A stretch of 64,000 bases of DNA, taken from Chloroflexota bacterium. Lineage in GTDB: Bacteria > Chloroflexota > Anaerolineae > Anaerolineales > Villigracilaceae. The translations under genes and the position numbers were made by a program. Positions 1-8,286 of the stretch are shown one piece after another. A model generated the notes under the pieces. It was not told the origin of the DNA, did not search any database, and was given only the letters and a program-made list of their open reading frames with translations. Location: the NCBI GenBank assembly GCA_019873735.1, contig JAIOAQ010000001.1:124001-188000 (forward strand), read 5' to 3'. The stretch's first letter is position 1; every line of letters starts with the position of its first letter.

Positions 1-1094
1 TCATACACCAATTGAACCGTCAACTTGGCACCGGTACATCCAAGCGGGTGCCCCAGGGCGATGGCGCCGCCGTTGACATTGGTGATTTCTGTATTCAGGT
101 CGAGTTCGCGGATGACCGCCAGCGACTGAGCGGCAAAGGCCTCGTTCAGTTCAATCAGATCAATCTGATTGAGGCTCAGGCCAGCCAGTTTTAGCGCCTT
201 TGGAATGGCCACAACCGGGCCTATGCCCATGATTTCGGGCGGCACGCCGCCCACCGCAAAGGCGACAAAACGCGCCAGCGGTTTGAGACCAAGCGCCTGC
301 GCCCGTTCTGCCGACATTACCACCACCCCCGCTGCCCCATCAGACATTTGGGATGAATTGCCTGCTGTCACCATGCCGCCTTCTTTAAAGGCCGGCTTGA
401 GTTTGGCAAGCGCTTCCAGGTTTGTGTCGGCGCGCGGCCCTTCATCGCGGCTGACGGTAAATTTCTTGACCGTCGGCTTTCCGTCCGCATCCAGTTCCTT
501 GATTTCTACGTCAATCGGCACCAGTTCGGGGTCAAACAGGCCCGAAGTGACCGCTTCGGAAGCGCGCTGATGCGAGCGCAGGGAAAAGGCATCCTGGTCC
601 TCGCGGCTGATTTTGTATTTGACGGCCACGTTCTCGGCAGTCAGGCCCATGTTGGTGTAGTAATGGGGCAATTCGGCGGCAAAGTAAGGGTTCACCGAAA
701 GTTTGTAGCCCATCATCGGCACCATAGTCATTGATTCAACGCCGCCAGCAATAGCGATGTCAATCTGGCCCGACATAATGGCGTAGGCCACATGGGCAAT
801 GGATTGCACGCCAGAGGAGCAATAGCGGTTGATTGTTTCGCCGGGGACGCTATCGGGCAAGCCGGCACGCAAGGCGACCATGCGCGCCATATTAAGGCCC
901 TGCTCCCCTTCTGGGAAGGCACAGCCGAGGACTACATCGTCCACCATGGCCGGTTCCAGGCCGGGAGTACGCTCCAGCAACGCCCGCACGACGGCTGCTG
1001 CCATTTCGTCTGGTCGGACGGTTGCCAGACCGCCGCGTTTGGCTTTTCCCACCGGCGTGCGCACAGCACTGACAATTACGGCTTCACGTGTCAT
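1..1094 (-). CDS. fadA: Acetyl-CoA acyltransferase (thiolase), 3' end outside the window
   Basis: Last step of the beta-oxidation spiral: thiolytic cleavage of 3-ketoacyl-CoA to acetyl-CoA and a shortened acyl-CoA in the cytoplasm. The frame is open from the ATG at 1094 to base 1 with no stop, so the ORF track missed it. About 364 of roughly 390 residues are visible. It starts [19 protein letters not shown]. The acylated active-site Cys lies in [11 protein letters not shown], the NEAFAAQ motif is present, and the second catalytic Cys sits in [10 protein letters not shown], with His in the same motif. A strong ribosome site (GGAGGTG) precedes the ATG, 16 bases after the stop of the FadN-like gene, so it is the distal gene of the operon. 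Both thiolase cysteines are intact, so a degradative enzyme is likely. Only the last 25 or so residues are missing. Confidence 0.95.
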   Translation of the reverse strand, partial: MTREAVIVSAVRTPVGKAKRGGLATVRPDEMAAAVVRALLERTPGLEPAMVDDVVLGCAFPEGEQGLNMARMVALRAGLPDSVPGETINRYCSSGVQSIAHVAYAIMSGQIDIAIAGGVESMTMVPMMGYKLSVNPYFAAELPHYYTNMGLTAENVAVKYKISREDQDAFSLRSHQRASEAVTSGLFDPELVPIDVEIKELDADGKPTVKKFTVSRDEGPRADTNLEALAKLKPAFKEGGMVTAGNSSQMSDGAAGVVVMSAERAQALGLKPLARFVAFAVGGVPPEIMGIGPVVAIPKALKLAGLSLNQIDLIELNEAFAAQSLAVIRELDLNTEITNVNGGAIALGHPLGCTGAKLTVQLVY

Positions 1095-1110
1095 GTTTCA
1101 CCTCCAAACT

Positions 1111-3507
1111 CTAATTGCGCAGCGGCTTGCCCGTCTGCAGGAGGGCAAACATGCGTTCGTGGGTCTTCTCTTCGCCACACAGCGAGAGGAAGGCTTCCCG
1201 CTCCAGGTCGAGGAAATACTGTTCGCTCACCCAGGTCGGGCGGGTCAGGTCGCCGCCGGTCATCACATGAGCCAGTTTTTTGGCGATCACTTCTTCGTAA
1301 GAGGTGATGTAGTTGCCTTCCTTGTACATCCAGGCGCCCACTTGCAGATTTGCCAGGGCATCGCGGCCGGCCGCATAAATCAATTCGGGCGCGGGAGGAT
1401 GATATCCGCTGGCCGCCATGTGCAGCGCCTCGCGCTTGGCCTCGGTCAGCAAATGGTCGCGGTTCAAAACAATCCGGTCGCTGGGGCCAAGAATGGCAAA
1501 CTGACGGGCTTCTTCGGCGCTGGTGGCCACCTTCGCCTGCCCGATCTGCTCAAACACTTTCATCAGGAAGGGAAAGACCTCGGCGTTAGGAACGCGCATG
1601 CCAGGGTTGACAATACGGCGGACCATTTCTTTCGTCCCGCCGCCGGCTGGGATGACGCCGGCGCCAATTTCCACCAGGCCAATGTAGGTTTCGGCAGCCG
1701 CCACCACCCGGCTGGCATGCATGGTCACTTCACAGCCGCCGCCCAGGGCCAGCCCCGCCGGAGCGACAACAATCGGCTTGGGGAAATAGCGCATGCGCAT
1801 GTTCATGTTTTGGAACTTGCGTACAACGGCATCAAGCATTTCCCACTGACCCGATTTGGCCGCCATGAGAATCATGGCCAGATTCGCCCCGGCGCTGAAG
1901 GGCTCGGTCTCGCCGCCGACCACCAGGCCAACAAATTCGCGGCTGACCCGATCCATGGCCTCGTTGAGCATGTTCATGATGTCATCGTCAATGGCATTCA
2001 TCTTTGTGCGGAACTCAACCAGGGCAACACCATCGCCAATGTCGTAGAGGGCCGCGCCGGCATTTTGGGAGATGACCTTCTTCGCCTGCCGAAGTTCAGA
2101 GAGGATGACCATGCCAGGACGAGACGGGAAGGCCACGTATTTCTTCTTGCTCACGTCATAGACGCCGACTTTGGTTTCGCCTTTGTAGTCATAAAAGGTC
2201 TCACAGCCGGCCGCCAGCATTTTCTCGACCCATTCGGCGGGGGCATAGCCTGCTTCTTTCATTGCCTTGACCGTCTCTCGGACGCCAAGCATGTCCCAAA
2301 TTTCAAACGGCCCGGCCTCGTGCATGAAGCCCCAGCGGATGGCATCGTCTATGGGTTTGGGCGTGTCGGCCACTTCAGGGATGATGACCGAGGCATACTG
2401 CAGCCCCTGGTAGGTCAGGGCGCGGACAAGTTCGGCCGCCCGGTCCGATTCGGCCAGCAGGACCTTGAGCCGATCGCCCAGTGTTTCCATATCCTTTGCC
2501 TTGCCAACCGACTCAAAACGCGGCTTGGTAGGCGGAACATGTTCCAGGGTTTGTAAATCGAGCGGCCAGAAATCCTTCTTACCATCCTCGGTGCGGACTT
2601 CTTTGTAGAAACCGATTTTGGTCTTGTTGCCCAACCAGCCACGTTCCACCATCGTATGGATGAGTTTGTTGGGCTTCTCGGCCTCCAGATAGGGCATAAT
2701 AAACTTGTCGTAAGGGAGAGCCTCTTTGAGGTTCGCGCCAACGTGCTCCCAGACATCCACGCCGACCAGATCAATCAGGCGGAAGGTAGCCGTTTTGGGA
2801 TGACCGATCAACGGGCCGGTGAGGGCATCCACCTCGTCCACCGTATAACCATTTTCGATAAAGTAGTTGAGCGCAAAAGCGCCGGTGCCAAACGCCACGC
2901 GGTTACCGATGAAGTTGGGGGTATCTTTGCACAGGACAATGCCCTTTCCCAGGCGGTATTCCCCAAACCAGGCCATGAACTCGACCACTTCGGGCAAGGT
3001 GTCAGCGGTTGGGATGATCTCCAGCAGTTTCAAGTAGCGGGGCGGGTTGAAGAAGTGGGTACCCAGGAAATGCTGTCTGAAGCCTTGCGAGCGGCCAGCA
3101 GCGATTTCCTTGATGGAGATGCCCGAGGTATTGGTGCTGACAATCGCCTCCGGTTTGCGGACGGCATCAATGCGCTCCATCAGGTTTTGTTTGATCTTCA
3201 GGTTTTCAACAACCGCCTCAACAATCCAATCTGCCTGAGCGACAGCGTCAAAATCATCTTCCAGATTGCCCAATTTGACCAGCGTGGCCAGGTCGGAAGA
3301 CATCAGATTGGCCGGGCGCGCTTTCAGGCAGCGATCCCACCCCTCGGTGACAATCTTGTTGCGGGCTGCCTTGTCGCCGACCGGCGCATCTTTGGGGACA
3401 ATGTCCAGCAGTGTGACCGGCACACCGGCATTGGCCAGGTGGGCGGCAAGCGCCGCGCCCATCGTCCCGGCGCCGATCACAACAGCAGAATTGATTTGAT
3501 ATTTCAT
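1111..3507 (-). CDS. fadN: 3-hydroxyacyl-CoA dehydrogenase / enoyl-CoA hydratase fusion (FadN type)
   Basis: 798-aa bifunctional beta-oxidation enzyme. The N-terminal half is a Rossmann NAD-binding 3-hydroxyacyl-CoA dehydrogenase (GAGTMG near residue 13, catalytic His in THFFNPPRYLKLLEIIP, then the C-terminal helical domain). The last ~300 residues are a crotonase domain with an AGANLAMI oxyanion-hole motif and GGGCEVTMHASR. The domain order (dehydrogenase first, hydratase last) and the length match Bacillus FadN rather than proteobacterial FadB, where the order is reversed. It lies 9 bases downstream of an acyl-CoA dehydrogenase gene and 16 bases upstream of the thiolase gene, so it works with both. 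No disruption is seen. The 575-aa plus-strand ORF opposite it is a shadow. Confidence 0.95.
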   Translation of the reverse strand: MKYQINSAVVIGAGTMGAALAAHLANAGVPVTLLDIVPKDAPVGDKAARNKIVTEGWDRCLKARPANLMSSDLATLVKLGNLEDDFDAVAQADWIVEAVVENLKIKQNLMERIDAVRKPEAIVSTNTSGISIKEIAAGRSQGFRQHFLGTHFFNPPRYLKLLEIIPTADTLPEVVEFMAWFGEYRLGKGIVLCKDTPNFIGNRVAFGTGAFALNYFIENGYTVDEVDALTGPLIGHPKTATFRLIDLVGVDVWEHVGANLKEALPYDKFIMPYLEAEKPNKLIHTMVERGWLGNKTKIGFYKEVRTEDGKKDFWPLDLQTLEHVPPTKPRFESVGKAKDMETLGDRLKVLLAESDRAAELVRALTYQGLQYASVIIPEVADTPKPIDDAIRWGFMHEAGPFEIWDMLGVRETVKAMKEAGYAPAEWVEKMLAAGCETFYDYKGETKVGVYDVSKKKYVAFPSRPGMVILSELRQAKKVISQNAGAALYDIGDGVALVEFRTKMNAIDDDIMNMLNEAMDRVSREFVGLVVGGETEPFSAGANLAMILMAAKSGQWEMLDAVVRKFQNMNMRMRYFPKPIVVAPAGLALGGGCEVTMHASRVVAAAETYIGLVEIGAGVIPAGGGTKEMVRRIVNPGMRVPNAEVFPFLMKVFEQIGQAKVATSAEEARQFAILGPSDRIVLNRDHLLTEAKREALHMAASGYHPPAPELIYAAGRDALANLQVGAWMYKEGNYITSYEEVIAKKLAHVMTGGDLTRPTWVSEQYFLDLEREAFLSLCGEEKTHERMFALLQTGKPLRN

Positions 3508-3516
3508 GGGAACTCC

Positions 3517-4749
3517 TTATCTCAACTCGCTGCTGCGGTAGCCAAGTAACTGGCGGGCTACCACCAGCCGGTTAATCTGGCCGGTTCCTTCGTAAATGTC
3601 GCTAATCTTGGCGTCGCGGAACCATTTCTCCAGCAAGTACTCGCGGCTATATCCAAGCGGTCCCATAATTTCGACCGCCTTCTGGGTGATGCGATTCACC
3701 ACATCTCCGGCGCGCACCTTGGCCATAGAAGACTCCAGCGAATTGGGCTTGCCATTGTCCATCATCCAGACTGCCTTAAGCACCAGCCACCAGGCGGAGC
3801 GTAGCATGACCTCCATGTCAATCACGTCTTTTTCAATGGCGGTCAACTTCTGGCGCGGCAAGCCATAGCGAATAGTGACGCCGCGTTCGGCAAGCATTTC
3901 CTTGAGCAATTCCAGCGTCGCCCGCGCCAAACCGATGGCCTGCGCCGCAACCAACGGGCGGGTGGCGTCAAAGGTAGCCATGGCGCCCTTGAAACCGGTG
4001 GTGGCTTTTTCGGTGACGACCTCTGGGCTGCCGAGAATATTTTCAAAGGGCACGCGGCAATCTTGCAAGACAATGCTGACGGTGTCGCTGGCGCGGATCC
4101 CAAGTTTGTGTTCCATGTTCGTCACCTGGCAGCCGGGAGTTCCGGCTTCGATGACAAATGGCCGCATGCCGGCGCGTCCGGCCGAGGGGTCAATGGTTGC
4201 CCAGACAACGATAAAGCCTTCTGAATCGATCAAGGCTTTATGACCGGCGGTGACAAAAATCTTCTCGCCGTTCAATACCCACTCGTTGGTTTCCTTGTCC
4301 AGCATGGCTGTGGTACGAATGGCGGCCGTATCCGAACCGCAGTGTGGCTCGGTCATGCACATGGCATCAAAGACCGGCTTTTCGCCGCGGAAACGCGCCA
4401 GGAAACGTTCCTTCTGTTCGGGGGTGCCGGTGGCCGAGACGGCTGCCGAGCCCAGCATGCCGCCAGGGGTGCAGAGGTACATGCCCGCATCGCCCCACGA
4501 CAGCATCTCCACCATCACGGCCAGCCGCTGAAAGGTAAAGCGCGGGCCTTCTTTCTTGGGTTCTCCTCCAGCCATTGAACTGCCGCCCATGGCTTTAGAA
4601 GCCGTGTGCATGAAGTTGATGTAATCCCAGGGAATCTCGTGTTCGTGCTCGTCGTAATAACGCGAGACCGGGCGCATCATGTTGACCGCCACCGTCTCAA
4701 TCACGTTGCGGATTCCGGCAATTTTTTCGGGAATTTCAAAGTCAATCAT
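3517..4749 (-). CDS. Acyl-CoA dehydrogenase, complete catalytic type
   Basis: 410-aa FAD-dependent acyl-CoA dehydrogenase, first oxidative step of fatty acyl-CoA degradation. The order is the usual N-terminal helical domain, beta domain (MCMTEPHCGSDTAAI around residue 130) and C-terminal helical domain. It ends with DIYEGTGQINRLVVARQLLG, which carries the glutamate acting as catalytic base in short/medium-chain members. It lies 9 bases upstream of fadN and 18 bases downstream of a second, unlike acyl-CoA dehydrogenase. The chain-length preference cannot be read from the sequence. Initiation at the ATG of 4749 is supported by a GGAGG-type site just upstream (AAAGGAGGTTTGCG). Confidence 0.93.
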   Translation of the reverse strand: MIDFEIPEKIAGIRNVIETVAVNMMRPVSRYYDEHEHEIPWDYINFMHTASKAMGGSSMAGGEPKKEGPRFTFQRLAVMVEMLSWGDAGMYLCTPGGMLGSAAVSATGTPEQKERFLARFRGEKPVFDAMCMTEPHCGSDTAAIRTTAMLDKETNEWVLNGEKIFVTAGHKALIDSEGFIVVWATIDPSAGRAGMRPFVIEAGTPGCQVTNMEHKLGIRASDTVSIVLQDCRVPFENILGSPEVVTEKATTGFKGAMATFDATRPLVAAQAIGLARATLELLKEMLAERGVTIRYGLPRQKLTAIEKDVIDMEVMLRSAWWLVLKAVWMMDNGKPNSLESSMAKVRAGDVVNRITQKAVEIMGPLGYSREYLLEKWFRDAKISDIYEGTGQINRLVVARQLLGYRSSELR

Positions 4750-4767
4750 CGCAAACCTCCTTTGGCG

Positions 4768-5853
4768 TTAGACCATGGCCAGGCCGGTAAACATTGCAAA
4801 GCCGCGCCCGTTGCGCATCCACAATTCAACCGGGTGATCTCGGATGTAGCCATGCCCGCCAAGAATCTGCACGGCGCGGTCGGTAACCATCATGGCCATA
4901 TCAATCGCCCCGGTCAAAGCAAGGTAGGCTGTCTGACCGGCGTCCTCTTTCTGGTTGTCAATTGCCCAGGCCGCCTCCCAAACCAGCAAGCGGATGGCTT
5001 CAATTTCGGTTGCCATTTCGGCCAGCATGAATGCAATCGCTTGTTTTTGGGCCACTTTGACGCCAAACACCTCGCGCTCTTTGGCATAGTCGCGAGAGTA
5101 TTCAAAAGCCGCCCGTGCCACACCAACCGCCATTGCCGCCACGGCCACGCGGCTGGCATCCAGAATCGGGGCAAAATCACCCGGCAAAAGATTGGCCTGC
5201 GGGACCCTCACCTGCTCCAGTTTGACGGTGTAGAAGGGCAAAGCATTCAGCCCCATCCACTTTTCCCGTTCGGCCCCGACCGTCAGGCCGGGCGCGCCCT
5301 TGGGCAGGATGAAGCCTTTGGTTTGATCCCCCAACTTTGCAAAGACAAGCATCTCCTCTGCTTGGGCTGCAAATGGGACAAAGGTCTTCTCGCCGGTGAT
5401 GACGTAATCGCCGCCATCGGCTTGGGCAACCGTCTTCAGATCGTTGGGGTCAAAGTCGAAGGCCGGCTCGATCAAGGCAGCCGTATAAGGCTTCCATTCC
5501 CCGGTGATGACGGCAGGCAGGTATTGCTGTTTCTGCTGCTCGCTGCCGGCCAGAAGAATGGGGAACGCAAACAGGCTAGGGGTCCCGATGGCGAGCGCCC
5601 CTGCCAGGTCTCCGTAAGCAAACTCTTCGGCAGCCAATGCACCGCTCAGTGCAGAACGTTCGCCAAACCCACCATAGGCCTCAGGGATAGAAGCATGCAG
5701 GATGCCCAGTTCCCAGCCTTTGTTGATCACCGGCAGAGGAAATTCTTTGCTTTCCTCGGCCTCATGGGCTACTTTTCGCAATTCGTCCAGGGCGTACCGC
5801 CTGGCCGTTTCGATCAGCAATCTTTGCTCATCTGATGGTTCAAAAGAATACAT
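4768..5853 (-). CDS. Acyl-CoA dehydrogenase-like protein lacking the usual C-terminal catalytic segment
   Basis: 361-aa acyl-CoA dehydrogenase fold. The N-terminal helical domain, the central beta domain and the start of the C-terminal helices (QILGGHGYIRDHPVELWMRN) are present. The protein then ends in GRGFAMFTGLAMV, without the 'YEGT.QI' segment that holds the catalytic Glu in its neighbour. It is about 20-30 residues shorter than typical family members at that end. It precedes the complete acyl-CoA dehydrogenase by 18 bases in the same operon, and the stop is clean. It may use a Glu elsewhere (as long-chain/isovaleryl types do), or be the non-catalytic partner of a heteromeric enzyme like those described for actinobacterial FadE pairs. 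The partner idea is inference. Confidence 0.88.
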   Translation of the reverse strand: MYSFEPSDEQRLLIETARRYALDELRKVAHEAEESKEFPLPVINKGWELGILHASIPEAYGGFGERSALSGALAAEEFAYGDLAGALAIGTPSLFAFPILLAGSEQQKQQYLPAVITGEWKPYTAALIEPAFDFDPNDLKTVAQADGGDYVITGEKTFVPFAAQAEEMLVFAKLGDQTKGFILPKGAPGLTVGAEREKWMGLNALPFYTVKLEQVRVPQANLLPGDFAPILDASRVAVAAMAVGVARAAFEYSRDYAKEREVFGVKVAQKQAIAFMLAEMATEIEAIRLLVWEAAWAIDNQKEDAGQTAYLALTGAIDMAMMVTDRAVQILGGHGYIRDHPVELWMRNGRGFAMFTGLAMV

Positions 5854-5883
5854 GGCTCCTCCTTGGCATGTGGTTGACCGCTT

Positions 5884-6957
5884 TCACGGTTTGAATAGCG
5901 CCACCGTCTTGATGACAGGGGCATCTATTTGCTGATAGCGGATGACAGATGGGCAATCTCCAGAATTCACCTCCTCCGGGTTAACCACGCGCACCAGCCC
6001 TCGGTGATAGAGATATTCGACATTTGCTCCCGCTTCTTCAAGCGCAAGCAGCAAGTTATAGCCATTTACCTCCCCAAAGAGTTGGCGCGAGACCTCGGTG
6101 ATGGTGCGCGGCTTAGAAAGGAATTCCAAAACTTTTTGCAAACGGGCGATGTGCAGTTGACGAATTTCATTCACACGCCCAGGCAAATCCAGAATGGGGT
6201 TGTTGTGACCGGGCAAGGTCAGCGAAACATCTCCGGCCCACTCCAAAAGCAAGGCAAGCGAGGCGCCGTAATGGCGCAAACCGGCCCAGTAGGTCAGCCT
6301 TTCGGGCCATTGGTGGGGAGAAATTTGCTCCAGGACATGATCGCCGCTGAAAAGGATATCGTGAAGCCGAATGACAACGTGACCCGGGCAATGTCCCGGC
6401 ACGTGCAGCATTTCAAACGGGCCGAGGCGCATTCCGGCGCTTTCATAAGTGAAATCTACCGTCACGGAATGAAAGAGCATTTTGTTGACTCGGTAGAGTT
6501 CCAGGACATTCTCGTGCTCTTCCTGCGGGAAACCGGCTTCGGTCAAATAGGCCTTGAGCCGCTTTTCGGCTAACGTCACCCGTTCCTCGTAACTGGTGAG
6601 GCTGCCCAGGTCAAGTTCATGGATGCCAATCAGGGCCCGGCTATGTTCTTTCAGGAAAGCCAGACCGCCAAAGTGGTCAATGTGTCCGTGGGTAATGAGG
6701 ATATGAGTCAGGTCTGAAAAGCGAATCTCGCGTCCGAGTGTACGGCTGGCCTGCTCAAAACCTTGTTCCAAATCGGCGTTTGAGTCTCCAAAGCCCGAAC
6801 CGGTGTCTATGAGGACAACGTAATTGTCCGCCACAACCAGGTAGGCGTAAACCCAGAAATTTGGAAAAGCCCTCATTGGAATGCGATAGACGTGCGCACC
6901 GCCTGCAGTTTCAAAGGCCGCAAAGGTATGAGGGATTTTGGTGGAAGGCGTATTCAT
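5884..6957 (-). CDS. Metallo-beta-lactamase-fold hydrolase
   Basis: 357-aa MBL-fold hydrolase. The metal motif HILITHGHIDHFGG lies near residue 90, followed by further ligands in HVPGHCPGHV and in FSGDHVL, so two metal sites are expected. The C-terminal ~90 residues are a helical tail of the kind found in many MBL hydrolases related to hydroxyacylglutathione or acyl-thioester hydrolases (ITEVSRQLFG region). It starts 3 bases after the TetR stop and is followed by acyl-CoA dehydrogenases, so it is part of the TetR-controlled fatty-acid operon. A role as acyl-CoA or related thioester hydrolase is an inference from position; the fold alone does not give the substrate. Confidence 0.88.
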   Translation of the reverse strand: MNTPSTKIPHTFAAFETAGGAHVYRIPMRAFPNFWVYAYLVVADNYVVLIDTGSGFGDSNADLEQGFEQASRTLGREIRFSDLTHILITHGHIDHFGGLAFLKEHSRALIGIHELDLGSLTSYEERVTLAEKRLKAYLTEAGFPQEEHENVLELYRVNKMLFHSVTVDFTYESAGMRLGPFEMLHVPGHCPGHVVIRLHDILFSGDHVLEQISPHQWPERLTYWAGLRHYGASLALLLEWAGDVSLTLPGHNNPILDLPGRVNEIRQLHIARLQKVLEFLSKPRTITEVSRQLFGEVNGYNLLLALEEAGANVEYLYHRGLVRVVNPEEVNSGDCPSVIRYQQIDAPVIKTVALFKP

Positions 6958-6960
6958 TTA

Positions 6961-7521
6961 CTAGACTCTTAAACCGTCTAAAAACAGGCTGGCAAACTGG
7001 TCAGAAATGGCTTCGATGGGAAGCGGCCCATCGGCACGGTACCAGGTAATGGTCCAGTTCATGGTGCCGAGTAAAAAGCGCGCGGCCTGGGCCGCGTCGG
7101 TTTGACGGAATACCCCCGCGGAAATACCATCCTGAATCAATTCGCGCCACAATTGTTCAAAACGATCGCGGCGCGGGATATGCCGTTGACGGTATTCCGG
7201 CTCAAGAGAGCGATGCTCTAAAAAAAGAACAATGGACAAATCGGGGTGTTCGGTCAGCGTGGCGAGATACACCCGCATCGCCTGACGCAGTTTCTCTTCA
7301 ACAGGTAATTCCTGCGAAAAAACGGCTGCAATGCGCTCGGTAAGCAAATTGAGCGCCTGCTCCAGAAGTTCAAACAAAATTTCCTGTTTGCTCGAAACGT
7401 GATGATACAGGCTGGCTTTTTGTAAATTAACCGCCTCGGCAATATCTTGCATCGAGGCGGCGTGAAACCCCTTCTGGCTCATGAGTTGAGCAGCAGCATC
7501 CAGAATTTGATTTCGATCCAT
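6961..7521 (-). CDS. TetR-family transcriptional regulator of the beta-oxidation operon
   Basis: 186-aa regulator. The N-terminal TetR helix-turn-helix is clear (DAAAQLMSQKGFHAASMQDI and LQKASLYHHVSSKQEIL, residues ~7-50). A C-terminal ligand-binding domain ends with LFLDGLRV, the pattern of TetR_C domains in fatty-acid regulators. It is the first gene of the operon and is preceded by a GGAG site and by a perfect 18-bp palindrome centred about 18 bases upstream of its ATG. Autorepression released by an acyl-CoA is the likely mode, as for FadR of Bacillus and PfmR of Thermus (family knowledge); the ligand is not readable from sequence. Confidence 0.93.
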   Translation of the reverse strand: MDRNQILDAAAQLMSQKGFHAASMQDIAEAVNLQKASLYHHVSSKQEILFELLEQALNLLTERIAAVFSQELPVEEKLRQAMRVYLATLTEHPDLSIVLFLEHRSLEPEYRQRHIPRRDRFEQLWRELIQDGISAGVFRQTDAAQAARFLLGTMNWTITWYRADGPLPIEAISDQFASLFLDGLRV

Positions 7522-7529
7522 TTGAACTC

Positions 7530-7547
7530 CTACCGACCGGTCGGTAG
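7530..7547. promoter_or_regulatory. Perfect 18-bp palindromic operator of the TetR operon
   Basis: CTACCGACCGGTCGGTAG is its own reverse complement. It lies between the -10 box and the TetR start codon and overlaps the edge of the ribosome site, an ideal place for repression. The core ACCGACCGGTCGGT matches the kind of site known for TetR-type fatty-acid/phenylacetate regulators such as Thermus PfmR (from memory, similar but not checked). Confidence 0.85.
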
Positions 7548-7551
7548 AATA

Positions 7552-7580
7552 AGAGTATCAAATTTCAGGATCAAAGTCAA
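7552..7580 (-). promoter_or_regulatory. Sigma-70-type promoter of the TetR/beta-oxidation operon
   Basis: Read on the minus strand: TTGACT (7575-7580), a 17-base spacer and TACTCT (7552-7557). A second register, TTGATC-17-TATTCT, overlaps it. The palindromic operator follows immediately downstream, so a bound repressor would cover the start of transcription. Confidence 0.6.
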
Positions 7581-7610
7581 TGGGTTTTGGAATGAATCTG
7601 CTGCATTTTT

Positions 7611-7635
7611 TAGGTCACGTTTCAAACGCGACCTA
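7611..7635. repeat. Palindrome containing the stop codon of the DinB-like gene
   Basis: TAGGTCACGTTT / AAACGCGACCTA arms of 12 bases (one mismatch) around a single central base. The minus-strand TAG stop of the DinB-like gene is the first three bases of the element. Neither strand has a T-run after the stem (T6 lies on the wrong side), so it is not a standard terminator. Confidence 0.6.
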
Positions 7636-8112
7636 CTTTGTGTTGATCAGACGCATCAGATCGCGCATGTGCAACAATTGATGCCCGTAGATGGATTCGA
7701 TAATCGTTTCCACGCTCGCTTCCCCCAGGACGGGATGCCTGCCCCGCCTGTCTAACTGGCTTTCATCCAAAGTCTTCACCCACTCAATCGTTTCCTGCCG
7801 GGCAAGTTGCAGCATTTCCAGCAGACTGGAGGCCGTTTGGCTCTCCAGCCGGGCCTGTTCTCCAGCGTTGAAGCGATCTATGTCCATCTCCAGGGGCGCG
7901 CCCGGGCCACCGGCAACAATTGACTGAACCAGAGCAAGCAGGTGTTTCTCCGATGAGACAAAATGCGCCAGGAGATGACGCACCTGCCAGATGGGTTCCT
8001 GATAGAGAATTTCCTGCCATTGTTCAGGAGTCAAGCGGGTAAAGAAGTCGAGGGTCTTCTGCAACCCCCGCTCCAGTTTGGCAACCAACGCATCCGTTCT
8101 CGGATTTGACAT
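7633..8112 (-). CDS. DinB-like (DUF664-type) putative metal-dependent protein
   Basis: 159-aa four-helix-bundle DinB-superfamily protein. Histidines that could form the metal triad are in VRHLLAHFVSSEKHLL (residues ~45-60) and in YGHQLLHMRDLM near the C terminus. Members include thiol-dependent transferases such as bacillithiol transferase relatives, but the substrate here is unknown. I place the start at the ATG of 8112 (MSNPRTDALV), which has an AAGGAAA site upstream. The ORF-track start at 8175 adds 21 residues of unlikely sequence. It is a single gene upstream of the tetR promoter and in the same direction; its stop lies inside a palindrome. Confidence 0.8.
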   Translation of the reverse strand: MSNPRTDALVAKLERGLQKTLDFFTRLTPEQWQEILYQEPIWQVRHLLAHFVSSEKHLLALVQSIVAGGPGAPLEMDIDRFNAGEQARLESQTASSLLEMLQLARQETIEWVKTLDESQLDRRGRHPVLGEASVETIIESIYGHQLLHMRDLMRLINTK

Positions 8113-8255
8113 GACACAAATTTCCTTTCTGCTTTTGAGGCTCTCTGTCTGTGGGCTGTGACTTTGCCGAACCAAAAGCCTTGAACAAGGTGTTGCCTTC
8201 CAGCCATATCCTGACTGATGCCGGTGCCTGTCCTATGGCCACCGGCAAGCAACCC

Positions 8256-8286
8256 TGTAGGACAACTGCTTTGCAGTTGTCCTACA
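8256..8286. repeat. REP-like palindrome, copy A, spanning the GH2 stop codon
   Basis: Two perfect 14-base arms, TGTAGGACAACTGC and GCAGTTGTCCTACA, around a TTT loop. The minus-strand stop TAG (8282-8284) of the GH2 gene lies in one arm. Nearly identical copies occur at 25994-26026 and, degraded, at 29099-29121. The GTAGG foot resembles REP elements mobilised by RAYT-type transposases (inference). The rest of the gap, 8113-8255, shows no gene. Confidence 0.85.

Noticed and set aside
829-2556. 575-aa plus-strand ORF
   Set aside because: Antisense of the FadN gene, His/Gly/Arg-rich composition and no recognisable motif.
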